From assembly GCF_003331055.1 (NCBI RefSeq), contig NZ_PUQD01000016.1, positions 16,007-80,006 of the forward strand: a DNA stretch of 64,000 bases, written 5' to 3'. Origin of the DNA: Pseudomonas sp. AFG_SD02_1510_Pfu_092. GTDB taxonomy: Bacteria > Pseudomonadota > Gammaproteobacteria > Pseudomonadales > Pseudomonadaceae. Below, piece by piece: positions 37,208 to 47,053 of the stretch (the stretch's first letter is position 1; each line of letters begins with the position of its first letter). The position numbers and the translations under genes are program-made. Below the pieces are notes generated by a model. That model ran no database searches. It had not been told where the DNA came from and worked only from the letters and a program-made list of their open reading frames with translations.

Positions 37208-39337
37208 GTGGATCGCACTCAGTTAATCAGCAACGCCCGTAACAACCTGGCCGGGCTCGGCCGGGGCAACCTGGGTGTGCCGCTGTTGCTGCTGGTGATG
37301 TTGGCAATGATGATGTTGCCGATACCGCCGTTCCTGCTCGACGTGTTCTTCACCTTCAACATCGCCCTGTCGATCGTGGTTTTGCTGGTCTGCGTGTATG
37401 CCCTGCGCCCGCTCGACTTCGCCGCGTTCCCGACCATCCTGCTGGTCGCCACGCTGCTGCGCCTGGCGCTGAACGTGGCCTCCACCCGCGTGGTCATGCT
37501 TCACGGCCAGGAAGGCCACGGCGCCGCGGGCAAGGTGATCCAGGCCTTCGGCGAAGTGGTGATCGGCGGTAACTATGTGGTCGGCGCCGTGGTGTTCGCC
37601 ATCCTCATGATCATCAACTTCGTGGTGGTGACCAAGGGCGCCGGGCGGATCTCGGAAGTCAGCGCGCGTTTCACCCTTGACGCCATGCCCGGCAAGCAAA
37701 TGGCCATCGACGCCGACCTCAACGCCGGCCTGATCGACCAGGCCCAGGCCAAGCACCGGCGTGCCGAAGTGGCGCAGGAAGCCGAGTTCTACGGCTCGAT
37801 GGACGGTGCCAGCAAGTTTGTCCGCGGTGACGCCGTCGCCGGCTTGCTGATCCTGTTCATCAACCTGATCGGCGGCATGCTGATCGGTATGCTGCAGCAC
37901 GGCATGACCTTCGCCGATGCCGGCAAGGTCTACGCCTTGCTGACCATCGGTGACGGTTTGGTGGCGCAATTGCCATCACTGCTGTTGTCCACCGCTGCCG
38001 CGATCATGGTTACCCGGGCCTCCGGCTCCGAGGACATGGGCAAGCTGATCAACCGGCAGATGTTCGATTCGCCCAAGGCGCTGGCGGTGTCCGGCGCGCT
38101 GATGATCGTCATGGGCCTGGTGCCGGGCATGCCGCACGTGGCCTTCCTCAGCCTCGGCCTGCTGGCCGGCGGCGGCGCCTACCTGGTGTGGAAGAAGCAG
38201 CAGAAGGCCAAGCTGGAAGCAGTGAAAGAGGCGCAGCGCCAGCAGGACCTGCTGCCCTCGCCACAGCGCGCGCTGGAAACCAAGGAGCTGGGCTGGGACG
38301 ACGTCACGCCGATCGACATGATCGGCCTGGAAGTCGGTTACCGGCTGATCCCGCTGGTCGACCGCAACCAGGGCGGCCAGTTGCTGGCGCGGATCAAGGG
38401 CGTGCGCAAGAAACTGTCGCAGGACCTGGGCTTCCTCATGCCCACCGTGCACATCCGCGATAACCTCGACCTGCAGCCGAGCGCCTACCGCCTGACCCTG
38501 ATGGGGGTGATCCTGGCGGAGGCGGAGATCTACCCGGACCGCGAACTGGCGATCAACCCCGGGCAGGTGTTCGGTACCCTCAACGGCATCGCCGCGCGCG
38601 ACCCGGCGTTTGGCCTGGAGGCGGTGTGGATCGACATCGGCCAACGCGCCCAGGCGCAGTCGCTGGGCTACACCGTGGTCGACGCCAGTACCGTGGTGGC
38701 CACCCACCTCAACCAGATCCTGCAGAAGCATTGCCACGAGCTGATCGGCCATGAAGAGGTGCAGCAGCTGTTGCAGGTGTTGTCCAAGGCTTCGCCTAAA
38801 CTTGCAGAAGAGCTGGTACCGGGTGTCATTTCCTTGTCGGGCCTGCTCAAGGTGCTGCAAGCGCTGTTGTCGGAACAGGTACCGGTGCGCGATATTCGTA
38901 GTATCGCCGAGGCGATCGCGAACAACGCCGGCAAGAGTCAAGATACCGCCGCCCTGGTCGCGGCAGTGCGCGTCGGATTGTGTCGCGCCATCGTGCAAAG
39001 CATTGTCGGCATTGAGTCGGAGCTGCCAGTGATTACCTTGGAGCCAAGGTTGGAACAGATCTTGCTCAATAGTCTGCAACGGGCCGGGCAAGGTCAGGAA
39101 GACGGTGTTCTTCTGGAGCCGAGCATGGCCGAAAAGCTGCAGCGTTCGTTGATCGAGGCAGCTCAGCGTCAGGAAATGCAGGGCCAGCCGGCCATCCTGC
39201 TGGTCGCCGGCCCGATTCGCGCCATGTTGTCGCGTTTCGGTCGCCTGGCTGTACCGAATCTGCATGTGCTGGCGTATCAGGAAATTCCTGATAACAAGCA
39301 AGTCACCATCGTTGCCACCGTGGGCCCTAACGGCTGA
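37208..39337 (+). CDS. flhA: Flagellar export apparatus protein FlhA
   Basis: A 709-residue protein forming the nonameric export ring that receives chaperone-substrate complexes. The GTG start follows AAGAGGACTCGC. The N-terminal half contains about eight membrane helices and the FHIPEP-family loop RFTLDAMPGKQMAIDADL; the C-terminal cytoplasmic half contains RIKGVRKKLSQDLGFLMP. Length is normal. It opens the flhA-flhF-fleN-fliA run. Confidence 0.97.
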   Translation: MDRTQLISNARNNLAGLGRGNLGVPLLLLVMLAMMMLPIPPFLLDVFFTFNIALSIVVLLVCVYALRPLDFAAFPTILLVATLLRLALNVASTRVVMLHGQEGHGAAGKVIQAFGEVVIGGNYVVGAVVFAILMIINFVVVTKGAGRISEVSARFTLDAMPGKQMAIDADLNAGLIDQAQAKHRRAEVAQEAEFYGSMDGASKFVRGDAVAGLLILFINLIGGMLIGMLQHGMTFADAGKVYALLTIGDGLVAQLPSLLLSTAAAIMVTRASGSEDMGKLINRQMFDSPKALAVSGALMIVMGLVPGMPHVAFLSLGLLAGGGAYLVWKKQQKAKLEAVKEAQRQQDLLPSPQRALETKELGWDDVTPIDMIGLEVGYRLIPLVDRNQGGQLLARIKGVRKKLSQDLGFLMPTVHIRDNLDLQPSAYRLTLMGVILAEAEIYPDRELAINPGQVFGTLNGIAARDPAFGLEAVWIDIGQRAQAQSLGYTVVDASTVVATHLNQILQKHCHELIGHEEVQQLLQVLSKASPKLAEELVPGVISLSGLLKVLQALLSEQVPVRDIRSIAEAIANNAGKSQDTAALVAAVRVGLCRAIVQSIVGIESELPVITLEPRLEQILLNSLQRAGQGQEDGVLLEPSMAEKLQRSLIEAAQRQEMQGQPAILLVAGPIRAMLSRFGRLAVPNLHVLAYQEIPDNKQVTIVATVGPNG

Positions 39338-39348
39338 GGTAGGGGATA

Positions 39349-40659
39349 ATGCAAGTTAAGCGATTTTTCGCCGCCGATATGCGTCAGGCCATGAAGCTGG
39401 TCCGCGATGAGCTGGGCTCCGATGCCGCCATCATCGGCAACCGCCGCATCGCTGGCGGTGTCGAACTGACGGCTGCGCTGGACTACAAACTGTCCGCCCT
39501 GGCCCCGCGTGTGCCCAACGCCGAGCTCGAAGAAGAGCTGCGCAAGACCCATACGCGCATCGCCACGGCCCGGGCCGAGCTGGACCCGCGCCCGGACAGC
39601 AGCGACAGCAACCGCCAATTGTTCGCCGGGCAGTCGCTGACCGCTGCCGAGCCGTTGATCGAGCCGCACATCGATGCCCCCGAGGCGGCTGCCGCAGCCC
39701 CGGCTTCGGCGCCGGTCGACCCGCGCCTGTTCGATGCCATGCGCTCCGAGCTGTCGGGCCTGCGCGAGCTGCTGGAAGTGCAGCTCGGCTCGCTGGCCTG
39801 GAACCAGCTGCAGGGTAGCAAGCCACAGCAGGCCAACATCTGGCGTCGCCTGCAGCGCATCGGCCTGTCCGGGCCGATCGCCCGCGAACTGCTGGAGCTG
39901 ACTGCCGAGATCGAAGAACCTCGCCAGGCCTGGCGCATGTTGCTGGCGCACCTGGCGCGGATGATCGAAATCCCCGAGGTCGAGCCGATCGAAGAGGGTG
40001 GGGTAATCGCCGTGGTCGGCCCGGCCGGCATGGGCAAGACCACCACCCTGGCCAAGCTGGCCGCCCGCTACGTGCTCAAGTACGGCGCGAACAACCTGGC
40101 GCTGGTGAGCATGGACAGCTTCCGCATTGGCGCCCAGGAGCAGCTCAAGACCCTGGGCCGCATCCTCAACGTGCCGGTGACCTACGTCGACCCGGGCCAG
40201 TCGTTGGCGGCGGCGCTGGAGCCACTGCTGCGCAAGCGCGTGGTGCTGATCGACACCGCCGGCCTGCAGGCCAGCGACCCGGCCCTGCGCATGCAGCTGG
40301 AAACCCTCGCCGGGCGCGGCATTGCCGCGAAGAACTACCTGGTGCTGGCCACTACCAGCCAGAAGCAGGTGCTGACCGCTGCCTACCACAGCTACAAACG
40401 CTGCGGGCTGGCCGGCTGCATCCTGACCAAACTCGATGAAACGGCGAGCCTTGGCGATGTGCTGAGCCTTGCAATCAGTCATGAACTGCCAGTGGCCTAC
40501 CTGACCGATGGGCCGCGCATTCCTGACGACCTGCACCTGCCACGCGGGCACCAGTTGGTCTCCCGCGCGGTCAATGTGCAGCTGCAGGAGGAGCCCAGCG
40601 AGGAGGCCATGGCCGACATGTTCGCTGATCTCTATCACAACCCACGGCGAGCGGGTTGA
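39349..40659 (+). CDS. flhF: Signal-recognition-particle-like GTPase FlhF
   Basis: A 436-residue GTPase that places the flagellum at the cell pole. The N-terminal B domain (1-130) is charged and variable, the N domain is helical (about 130-210), and the G domain has a P-loop GPAGMGKTTTLAKLAARY, then SMDSFRIGAQEQLKTLGRI, DTAGLQ and TKLDETASLGDVLS. It works with FleN, encoded next, to set flagellum position and number. Confidence 0.96.
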   Translation: MQVKRFFAADMRQAMKLVRDELGSDAAIIGNRRIAGGVELTAALDYKLSALAPRVPNAELEEELRKTHTRIATARAELDPRPDSSDSNRQLFAGQSLTAAEPLIEPHIDAPEAAAAAPASAPVDPRLFDAMRSELSGLRELLEVQLGSLAWNQLQGSKPQQANIWRRLQRIGLSGPIARELLELTAEIEEPRQAWRMLLAHLARMIEIPEVEPIEEGGVIAVVGPAGMGKTTTLAKLAARYVLKYGANNLALVSMDSFRIGAQEQLKTLGRILNVPVTYVDPGQSLAAALEPLLRKRVVLIDTAGLQASDPALRMQLETLAGRGIAAKNYLVLATTSQKQVLTAAYHSYKRCGLAGCILTKLDETASLGDVLSLAISHELPVAYLTDGPRIPDDLHLPRGHQLVSRAVNVQLQEEPSEEAMADMFADLYHNPRRAG

Positions 40660-40760
40660 TGATGAAGCGTATGCAAGGTAGCTATGCCAAGGGGTACGCA
40701 GAATTGCCCTACGTGTGGCCTGAGTCCCCGCGAGACAAGGTAATGAACAGACATGGGTAG
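40659..40760 (+). other. 33-codon ORF bridging flhF and fleN
   Basis: An ATG overlapping the flhF stop (TGATG) opens a 33-codon frame that ends within the first codons of fleN (TAG 40758-40760). Such end-to-start coupling could carry ribosomes to fleN, whose own ATG has only a distant AAGG. There is no evidence that the peptide itself has a function. Confidence 0.3.
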
Positions 40761-41586
40761 CATGCATCCCGTACAGGTGATCGCCGTGACCGGTGGCAAA
40801 GGTGGCGTCGGCAAGACTAACGTTTCAGTGAATCTTTCCCTGGCGCTGGCCGAGCTTGGCCGCAGGGTCATGCTGCTCGACGCCGACCTCGGTCTGGCCA
40901 ATGTCGATGTATTGCTGGGCCTGACGCCCAAGCGCACCCTGGCCGATGTCATCGAAGGGCGCTGCGAGCTGCGCGATGTGATGCTGCAAGGGCCTGGCGG
41001 GGTGCGTATCGTGCCGGCGGCGTCGGGCACGCAAAGCATGGTGCACCTGGCCCCGGCCCAGCATGCCGGGCTGATCCAGGCGTTCAGCGAAGTTGGCGAC
41101 AACCTCGATGTGCTGGTGATCGACACCGCTGCGGGTATCGGTGACTCGGTGGTCAGCTTCGTCCGCGCCGCCCAGGAAGTGCTGCTGGTGGTGTGCGACG
41201 AACCCACCTCGATCACCGACGCCTACGCCCTGATCAAGCTGCTCAACCGCGATTACGGCATGAACCGCTTCCGCGTGCTGGCGAACATGGCGCAGAGCCC
41301 GCAGGAAGGGCGCAACCTGTTCGCCAAGCTGACCAAGGTCACCGACCGCTTCCTTGACGTTGCCCTGCAGTACGTGGGCGCCGTGCCGTACGACGAATGC
41401 GTGCGCAAGGCGGTGCAGAAGCAGCGCGCGGTGTACGAAGCCTTCCCACGCTCCAAGTGCGCGCTGGCCTTCAAGGCGATTGCCCAGAAGGTTGACAGCT
41501 GGCCGCTGCCGGCCAACCCGCGCGGCCACCTCGAATTCTTTGTCGAGCGCCTGGTGCAACCCACCAGCGCGGGACCTGTGTTATGA
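40753..41586 (+). CDS. fleN: Flagellar number regulator FleN (ParA/MinD-type ATPase)
   Basis: A 277-residue ATPase that binds FleQ and restrains its activity, limiting the number of polar flagella. The deviant Walker A motif is VTGGKGGVGKTNVSVNLSLA, followed by LLDADLGLANVDVLLG and VIDTAAGIGDSVVSF. The upstream in-frame codons run into a stop, which fixes the start at 40753 or at the next ATG, 40762. Its stop overlaps the fliA ATG (ATGA). Confidence 0.96.
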   Translation: MGSMHPVQVIAVTGGKGGVGKTNVSVNLSLALAELGRRVMLLDADLGLANVDVLLGLTPKRTLADVIEGRCELRDVMLQGPGGVRIVPAASGTQSMVHLAPAQHAGLIQAFSEVGDNLDVLVIDTAAGIGDSVVSFVRAAQEVLLVVCDEPTSITDAYALIKLLNRDYGMNRFRVLANMAQSPQEGRNLFAKLTKVTDRFLDVALQYVGAVPYDECVRKAVQKQRAVYEAFPRSKCALAFKAIAQKVDSWPLPANPRGHLEFFVERLVQPTSAGPVL

Positions 41587-42323
41587 ACGCCAGTGGTTTC
41601 AAGATGTACAGCCGAGCCTCTAAAGACGCCCAGTATGAACTGATCGAGCGCTATGCCCCGTTGGTCAAGCGTATCGCCTACCACCTGCTGGCGCGGTTGC
41701 CGGCCAATGTCCAGGTCGAGGACCTGATCCAGGCCGGCATGATCGGCCTGCTGGAAGTGGCCAACAAGTATGACGCCAGCAAGGGCGCCAGCTTCGAAAC
41801 CTATGCCGGTATCCGCATTCGCGGCGCCATGCTCGACGAGGTGCGCAAGGGCGACTGGGCGCCGCGTTCGGTGCACCGCAACACGCGCATGGTCAGTGAC
41901 GCGATGCGTGCCGTGGAAGCCAGAACTGGCCGCGACGCTAAAGATCATGAAGTTGCTGCCGAACTCCAGTTGAGTCTCGATGATTACTACGGGATCTTGA
42001 ACGATACCCTGGGCAGCCGCCTGTTCAGCTTTGACGACCTGCTGCAGGACGGCGAGCACGAAGGGCTGCACGAGGATGGCGCCAGTGGCCAGGTCGAGCC
42101 TGCGCGCGGCCTGGAAGACGAGCGCTTCCAGGCTGCCCTGACCGAAGCCATCGCCAACCTGCCGGAGCGTGAACGCCTGGTGCTGGCGCTGTACTACGAC
42201 GAAGAGCTGAACCTCAAGGAAATTGGTGAGGTGCTTGGGGTCAGCGAGTCGCGCGTCAGCCAGTTGCACAGCCAGTGTGCCGCGCGCCTGCGCAGCCGCC
42301 TGGGGGAATGGCGGGCGCGTTGA
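41583..42323 (+). CDS. fliA: Flagellar sigma factor FliA (sigma28)
   Basis: A 246-residue sigma70-family factor that transcribes late genes such as fliC and fliS in this window. Region 2 shows LIQAGMIGLLEVANKYD and FETYAGIRIRGAMLDEVR, and region 4 ends with LNLKEIGEVLGVSESRVSQL. In related bacteria it is held inactive by FlgM, whose gene is not here. The start overlaps fleN by four bases. Confidence 0.97.
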   Translation: MNASGFKMYSRASKDAQYELIERYAPLVKRIAYHLLARLPANVQVEDLIQAGMIGLLEVANKYDASKGASFETYAGIRIRGAMLDEVRKGDWAPRSVHRNTRMVSDAMRAVEARTGRDAKDHEVAAELQLSLDDYYGILNDTLGSRLFSFDDLLQDGEHEGLHEDGASGQVEPARGLEDERFQAALTEAIANLPERERLVLALYYDEELNLKEIGEVLGVSESRVSQLHSQCAARLRSRLGEWRAR

Positions 42324-42385
42324 GCCCGCTGTCGTTGCAGTCGTTTTCCACGTGCGTTTCCACGTTGCACCGATTTGATTGAATG

Positions 42386-42408
42386 CGCGCTCGGGGCCGA
42401 GCGCGTTT
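42386..42408 (+). terminator. Stem-loop between fliA and cheY
   Basis: An 8-bp perfect stem CGCGCTCG / CGAGCGCG with a GGGC loop, followed by only TTT. It may attenuate read-through into the chemotaxis genes or simply protect the transcript. Confidence 0.45.
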
Positions 42409-42428
42409 GAGACTGCTTGGAGGTCTAC

Positions 42429-42815
42429 TTGAACAAAGACATGAAAATCCTCATCGTTGACGATTTTTCGACGATGCGGCGGATCATCAAGAACCTGTTG
42501 CGTGATCTGGGCTTCACCAACACTGAAGAAGCCGATGACGGCATCACGGCGCTGCCGATGCTGGAAAACGGCCACTACGACTTCCTGGTGACCGACTGGA
42601 ACATGCCCGGCATGTCCGGCATCGACCTGCTGCGCAAGGTGCGGGCCAGCGACAAGCTGAAAAGCATGCCGGTACTGATGGTGACCGCCGAAGCCAAGCG
42701 CGACCAGATCATCGAAGCGGCCCAGGCCGGCGTCAACGGTTACGTGGTCAAGCCGTTCACCGCTCAGGTGCTCAAAGAAAAGATCGAGAAGATCTTCGAA
42801 CGCGTCAACGGCTGA
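42429..42815 (+). CDS. cheY: Chemotaxis response regulator CheY
   Basis: A 128-residue (from TTG 42429) or 124-residue (from ATG 42441) single receiver domain that, when phosphorylated by CheA, binds FliM. The conserved residues are DD in [12 protein letters not shown], the phospho-acceptor in [13 protein letters not shown] in [10 protein letters not shown] and K in VVKPFTAQ. The GGAGGT Shine-Dalgarno at 42419-42424 is ideally spaced for the TTG and too far (16 bases) for the ATG, so I prefer the TTG, although family members usually begin MKILIVDD. Confidence 0.95.
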   Translation: MNKDMKILIVDDFSTMRRIIKNLLRDLGFTNTEEADDGITALPMLENGHYDFLVTDWNMPGMSGIDLLRKVRASDKLKSMPVLMVTAEAKRDQIIEAAQAGVNGYVVKPFTAQVLKEKIEKIFERVNG

Positions 42816-42834
42816 GTCACGTCAGGGGGGCGCC

Positions 42835-43623
42835 ATGGATTCATCACAAACGTCTTTGGGCGAGTTCGAATCGACCCTGAAGAAGCATGCCCAGGAATTG
42901 GTCGACAGCCTCGAACGGGGCCGTTTCGGCGAAGCGGTGCAGCTGATTCACGAGCTGAACCAGACCCGCGACCGCGGCCTGTACCAGGAAGTCGGCAAGC
43001 TGACCCGCGAGCTGCACAGTGCCATCGTCAGTTTCCAGATCGACCCGACCATACCGCAGGCCGAGGAGGTGTCGCAGATTACCGACGCCACCGAGCGCCT
43101 GTCGTACGTGGTCAGGCTGACCGAAGGCGCGGCCAACCGCACCATGGACCTGGTCGAGGAAAGCACCCCGGTGCTCAACGACCTGGCCAGTGAGGCCCAG
43201 GCGCTGAGCACCGACTGGCAACGCTTCATGCGTCGCGAAGTGGCTGCGCCGGAGTTTCGTGACCTGGTCAAGCGCGTCGACAGTTTCCTGACGCACAGCG
43301 CCGACGGTAACCGCAAGGTCGCCGGCCACCTCAACGACATTCTGCTGGCCCAGGACTATCAGGACCTGACCGGCCAAGTGATCAAACGCGTCACCGCGTT
43401 GGTCACCGAAGTGGAAAGCAACCTGCTGAAACTGGTGCTGATGGCCAGCCAGGTCGACCGCTTTGCCGGCATCCAGCATGACCACGATCAATTGCGCGCA
43501 GAAAAAGATCTAGAAAAACATCCGACTCGGGGTGAAGGTCCGCAGATTCATGCCGATAAGCGTGATGACGTCGTGTCCGGTCAGGACGATGTCGATGATC
43601 TGCTGTCCAGCCTGGGTTTTTAA
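42835..43623 (+). CDS. cheZ: Chemotaxis phosphatase CheZ
   Basis: A 262-residue helical protein that dephosphorylates CheY. The catalytic helix carries QDYQDLTGQVIKRV, with the conserved Asp and Gln. The extreme C-terminus, QDDVDDLLSSLGF, is the CheY-binding peptide known from enteric CheZ. A flexible charged region (about 215-248) connects the two. It lies 19 bases after cheY and 12 before cheA. Confidence 0.96.
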   Translation: MDSSQTSLGEFESTLKKHAQELVDSLERGRFGEAVQLIHELNQTRDRGLYQEVGKLTRELHSAIVSFQIDPTIPQAEEVSQITDATERLSYVVRLTEGAANRTMDLVEESTPVLNDLASEAQALSTDWQRFMRREVAAPEFRDLVKRVDSFLTHSADGNRKVAGHLNDILLAQDYQDLTGQVIKRVTALVTEVESNLLKLVLMASQVDRFAGIQHDHDQLRAEKDLEKHPTRGEGPQIHADKRDDVVSGQDDVDDLLSSLGF

Positions 43624-43635
43624 GGAGCACGTTTG

Positions 43636-45876
43636 ATGAGCTTCGGCGCCGATGAAGAAATCCTCCAGGATTTCCTGGTAGAAGCCGGCGAAATTCTTGA
43701 GCAACTGTCCGAGCAACTGGTCGAGCTGGAAAGCCGACCCGACGATGCCGACCTGCTCAATGCGATCTTTCGCGGTTTCCACACTGTTAAAGGGGGCGCC
43801 GGCTTCCTCCAGCTCAACGAGCTGGTGGAGTGCTGCCATATCGCCGAGAACGTGTTCGACATCCTGCGCAAAGGTGAGCGCCGGGTCGATGCGGAACTGA
43901 TGGATGTGGTGCTCGAGGCACTGGACACGGTCAACAGCATGTTTGGCCAGGTGCGCGAGCGTAGCGAAGTGACCCCGGCCACCCCCGAGCTGCTGGCGGC
44001 GTTGGCCCGCCTGGCCGAGCCAGGGGCCAGTGAAGCGCCCGCTGAAGCGCCTGCTGCGGCGCCGGAGCCGGTTGCCGAAGTGGCGGCCGAGGAACAGGAC
44101 ATTACCGACAGCGAGTTCGAGCAACTGCTCGATTCGCTTGACGCGGTCAAGGCCCAGGCGGCCGTTGACGAGCAGATGCAGGGCGAGACGGTCAGCGGCG
44201 AAGGTGACGAAATCACCGACGCCGAGTTCGAGTCGCTGCTCGACCAGTTGCACGGCAAGGGCCAGTTCAGTGCCGAAGCTGCCGCACCGGCGCTGGTCAG
44301 CGCGCCGCAACCGGCCAGCGACGAGATCACCGACGCCGAATTCGAATCGCTGCTCGACCAGTTGCACGGCAAGGGCACCTTCCAGGCAGACGCCTTGTCT
44401 GCCGCCAAGACGCCGGCGCCTGCCGCAGCCGACAGCACTGCTGGCGGCGACGACATCAGCGAACACGAGTTCGAGGCGTTGCTGGACCAGTTGCATGGCA
44501 AGGGCAAGTTCGGCGGTGATGTCGCCGCTGTCGAAGCCCCGCCTGCGGCCAAGGTGCAAGCACCGGTCGCGGCCAAGGCCGACAGCCAGCCGCAGGCCAA
44601 ACCGGCCGCCGCTGCTGCACCGGCAGCGGCCCCCGCGGCCGCCGGCAAGCCTGCCCCGGCCCCGCGCGCGCCGGCGCCGAGCGCCGAGAAGCATGGCGCC
44701 AGCGAAGCGGAAACCACCGTGCGGGTCGATACCGCGCGCCTGGACGAGATCATGAACATGGTCGGCGAACTGGTGCTGGTGCGTAACCGCCTGGTGCGCC
44801 TGGGCCTGAACAGCGGCGACGAGGCCATGTCCAAGGCCGTGTCCAACCTCGATGTGGTCACCGCCGACCTGCAGACCGCGGTGATGAAAACCCGCATGCA
44901 GCCGATCAAGAAAGTCTTCGGCCGCTTCCCGCGCCTGGTTCGCGACCTGGCGCGCCAGCTGAAGAAAGAAATCAACCTGGAGCTGGTCGGCGAAGAGACC
45001 GACCTCGACAAGAACCTGGTCGAGGCGCTGGCCGACCCGTTGGTCCACCTGGTGCGCAACGCGGTCGACCACGGCGTCGAGATGCCTGAGGAGCGGGAAG
45101 CTTCCGGCAAGGCGCGCACTGGCCGCGTGGTGCTGTCGGCAGAACAGGAAGGCGACCACATCCTGCTGTCGATTTCTGACGACGGCAAGGGCATGGACCC
45201 CAACATCCTGCGCGCCAAGGCCGTGGAAAAGGGCCTGATGGACAAGGACGCCGCTGACCGCCTGAGCGAGTCGGACTGCTACAACCTGATCTTCGCCCCG
45301 GGGTTCTCGACCAAGACCGAGATTTCCGACGTGTCCGGCCGTGGTGTGGGCATGGATGTGGTGAAGACCAAGATTTCCCAGCTCAACGGCTCGATCAACA
45401 TTTTCTCGGCCAAGGGCCAGGGCTCGAAGATCGTCATCAAGGTGCCGCTGACCCTGGCGATCATGCCCACCCTGATGGTCATGCTCGGCAACCAGGCGTT
45501 CGCCTTCCCGCTGGTCAACGTCAACGAGATCTTCCACCTCGACCTGTCGCGTACCAACGTGGTCGATGGCCAGGAAGTGGTGATCGTGCGCGACAAGGCG
45601 CTGCCGCTGTTCTACCTCAAGCGCTGGCTGGTCCAGGGCCAGGTGCACGAAGAGCAGCACGAGGGCCATGTGGTGATCCTGTCGGTCGGCACCCAACGCA
45701 TCGGCTTCGTCGTCGATCAGTTGGTCGGCCAGGAAGAAGTGGTCATCAAGCCGCTGGGCAAGATGCTGCAGGGCACCCCGGGGATGTCCGGGGCCACCAT
45801 CACCGGCGACGGTCGCATCGCGTTGATTCTCGACGTCCCGAGCATGCTCAAGCGTTACGCCGCGCGGCGTATTTGA
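43636..45876 (+). CDS. cheA: Chemotaxis histidine kinase CheA with repeat-bearing linker
   Basis: A 746-residue kinase that couples receptors to CheY and CheB. ATG 43636 is preferred over TTG 43633. P1 has the phospho-histidine H49 ([11 protein letters not shown]). The dimerisation domain begins near 358 ([20 protein letters not shown]). The ATPase shows [20 protein letters not shown] and [13 protein letters not shown], and the regulatory CheW-like domain closes the protein. Between P1 and dimerisation there is no recognisable P2 fold. Instead, a 230-residue Ala/Pro-rich stretch carries four copies of an (E/D)[17 protein letters not shown] motif. Confidence 0.96.
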   Translation: MSFGADEEILQDFLVEAGEILEQLSEQLVELESRPDDADLLNAIFRGFHTVKGGAGFLQLNELVECCHIAENVFDILRKGERRVDAELMDVVLEALDTVNSMFGQVRERSEVTPATPELLAALARLAEPGASEAPAEAPAAAPEPVAEVAAEEQDITDSEFEQLLDSLDAVKAQAAVDEQMQGETVSGEGDEITDAEFESLLDQLHGKGQFSAEAAAPALVSAPQPASDEITDAEFESLLDQLHGKGTFQADALSAAKTPAPAAADSTAGGDDISEHEFEALLDQLHGKGKFGGDVAAVEAPPAAKVQAPVAAKADSQPQAKPAAAAAPAAAPAAAGKPAPAPRAPAPSAEKHGASEAETTVRVDTARLDEIMNMVGELVLVRNRLVRLGLNSGDEAMSKAVSNLDVVTADLQTAVMKTRMQPIKKVFGRFPRLVRDLARQLKKEINLELVGEETDLDKNLVEALADPLVHLVRNAVDHGVEMPEEREASGKARTGRVVLSAEQEGDHILLSISDDGKGMDPNILRAKAVEKGLMDKDAADRLSESDCYNLIFAPGFSTKTEISDVSGRGVGMDVVKTKISQLNGSINIFSAKGQGSKIVIKVPLTLAIMPTLMVMLGNQAFAFPLVNVNEIFHLDLSRTNVVDGQEVVIVRDKALPLFYLKRWLVQGQVHEEQHEGHVVILSVGTQRIGFVVDQLVGQEEVVIKPLGKMLQGTPGMSGATITGDGRIALILDVPSMLKRYAARRI
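44098..44511 (+). repeat. Four in-frame motif repeats within cheA
   Basis: Copies occur at CheA residues 155-170 ([16 protein letters not shown]), 192-211 ([18 protein letters not shown]...), 230-249 (same core) and 273-292 ([18 protein letters not shown]). The first copy is diverged. They are separated by Ala/Pro-rich spacers of about 18-25 residues. At the DNA level copies 2 and 3 are nearly identical, indicating recent duplication or conversion. Confidence 0.9.
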
Positions 45877-45922
45877 TTTCGGTGGCGCACCCTGGCGGGT
45901 TGCGCCGCCTAATGGAGTGTTT

Positions 45923-47053
45923 ATGGCAGTCAAGGTCCTGGTGGTGGATGATTCCGGTTTCTTCCGCCGCCGTGTCTCGGAAATCCTCGCGGCGGATCCG
46001 ACGATCCAGGTGGTGGGTACCGCGACCAACGGCAAGGAAGCAATCGACCAGGCGCTGGCGCTCAAGCCCGATGTCATCACCATGGACTACGAAATGCCCA
46101 TGATGGACGGCATCACCGCAGTGCGGCACATCATGCAGCGCTGCCCGACGCCGGTGTTGATGTTCTCCTCGCTGACCCATGAAGGCGCCCGGGTCACCCT
46201 CGATGCGCTGGATGCCGGGGCGGTGGATTACCTGCCGAAAAACTTCGAGGACATCTCGCGCAACCCCGACAAGGTCAAGCAGCTGCTGTGCGAGAAGGTG
46301 CATACCATTTCCCGCAGCAACCGCCGTTTCGGCAGCTACGCAAGCGCGGCGCCGGTTGCCGCGCCCGCGCCGTCCAGCAGCCATGCGCCGGCCAGCGGCC
46401 TGACCAGCCCGGCCGCTGCGCGCACGCCGCTGCCTGCCCGTGCGCCGACACCCGCTGCGGCACCGGCACATTCCCCGGCGCCCAAGCGCAAGCCTTACAA
46501 GCTGGTGGCCATCGGCACCTCCACCGGTGGCCCGGTGGCCCTGCAGCGGGTGCTGACCCAGCTGCCGGCCAACTTCCCGGCACCGATCGTGCTGATCCAG
46601 CACATGCCGGCGGCGTTCACCAAGGCCTTTGCCGAGCGCCTGGACAAACTGTGCCGCATCAATGTCAAGGAAGCCGAGGACGGCGACCTGCTGCGCCCGG
46701 GCCTGGCCCTGCTGGCCCCTGGCGGCAAGCAGATGATGATCGACGGCCGTGGCACGGTGAAGATCCTGCCTGGTGACGAGCGCCTGAACTACAAGCCATG
46801 CGTGGACATCACCTTCGGCTCGGCCGCCAAGTCGTATGGCGACAAGGTACTGTCGGTGGTGCTGACCGGCATGGGCGCCGATGGCCGTGAAGGTGCCCGC
46901 CTGCTCAAGCAGGGCGGCAGCACCGTGTGGGCCCAGGATGAAGCCAGCTGCGTGATCTATGGCATGCCCATGGCCATCGTCAAGGCCAACCTGGCCGATG
47001 CGGTGTACAGCCTGGACGACATCGGCAGGCACCTGGTGGAGGCGTGCGTCTGA
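45923..47053 (+). CDS. cheB: Chemoreceptor methylesterase CheB
   Basis: A 376-residue two-domain enzyme that removes methyl groups from chemoreceptors when phosphorylated by CheA. The receiver has D55 in [13 protein letters not shown]. An Ala/Pro-rich linker spans about 140-195 and is longer than in enteric CheB. The esterase shows the catalytic serine in [13 protein letters not shown], histidine in [10 protein letters not shown] and aspartate in [13 protein letters not shown] 45923 was chosen (TGGAG upstream); GTG 45917 is possible. No cheR is in this window. Confidence 0.95.
   Translation: MAVKVLVVDDSGFFRRRVSEILAADPTIQVVGTATNGKEAIDQALALKPDVITMDYEMPMMDGITAVRHIMQRCPTPVLMFSSLTHEGARVTLDALDAGAVDYLPKNFEDISRNPDKVKQLLCEKVHTISRSNRRFGSYASAAPVAAPAPSSSHAPASGLTSPAAARTPLPARAPTPAAAPAHSPAPKRKPYKLVAIGTSTGGPVALQRVLTQLPANFPAPIVLIQHMPAAFTKAFAERLDKLCRINVKEAEDGDLLRPGLALLAPGGKQMMIDGRGTVKILPGDERLNYKPCVDITFGSAAKSYGDKVLSVVLTGMGADGREGARLLKQGGSTVWAQDEASCVIYGMPMAIVKANLADAVYSLDDIGRHLVEACV

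Noticed and set aside
43510..46083. 857-codon open frame on - opposite cheA
   Set aside because: Antisense shadow; crosses the cheZ/cheA and cheA/cheB boundaries; the + strand encodes full CheA motifs.
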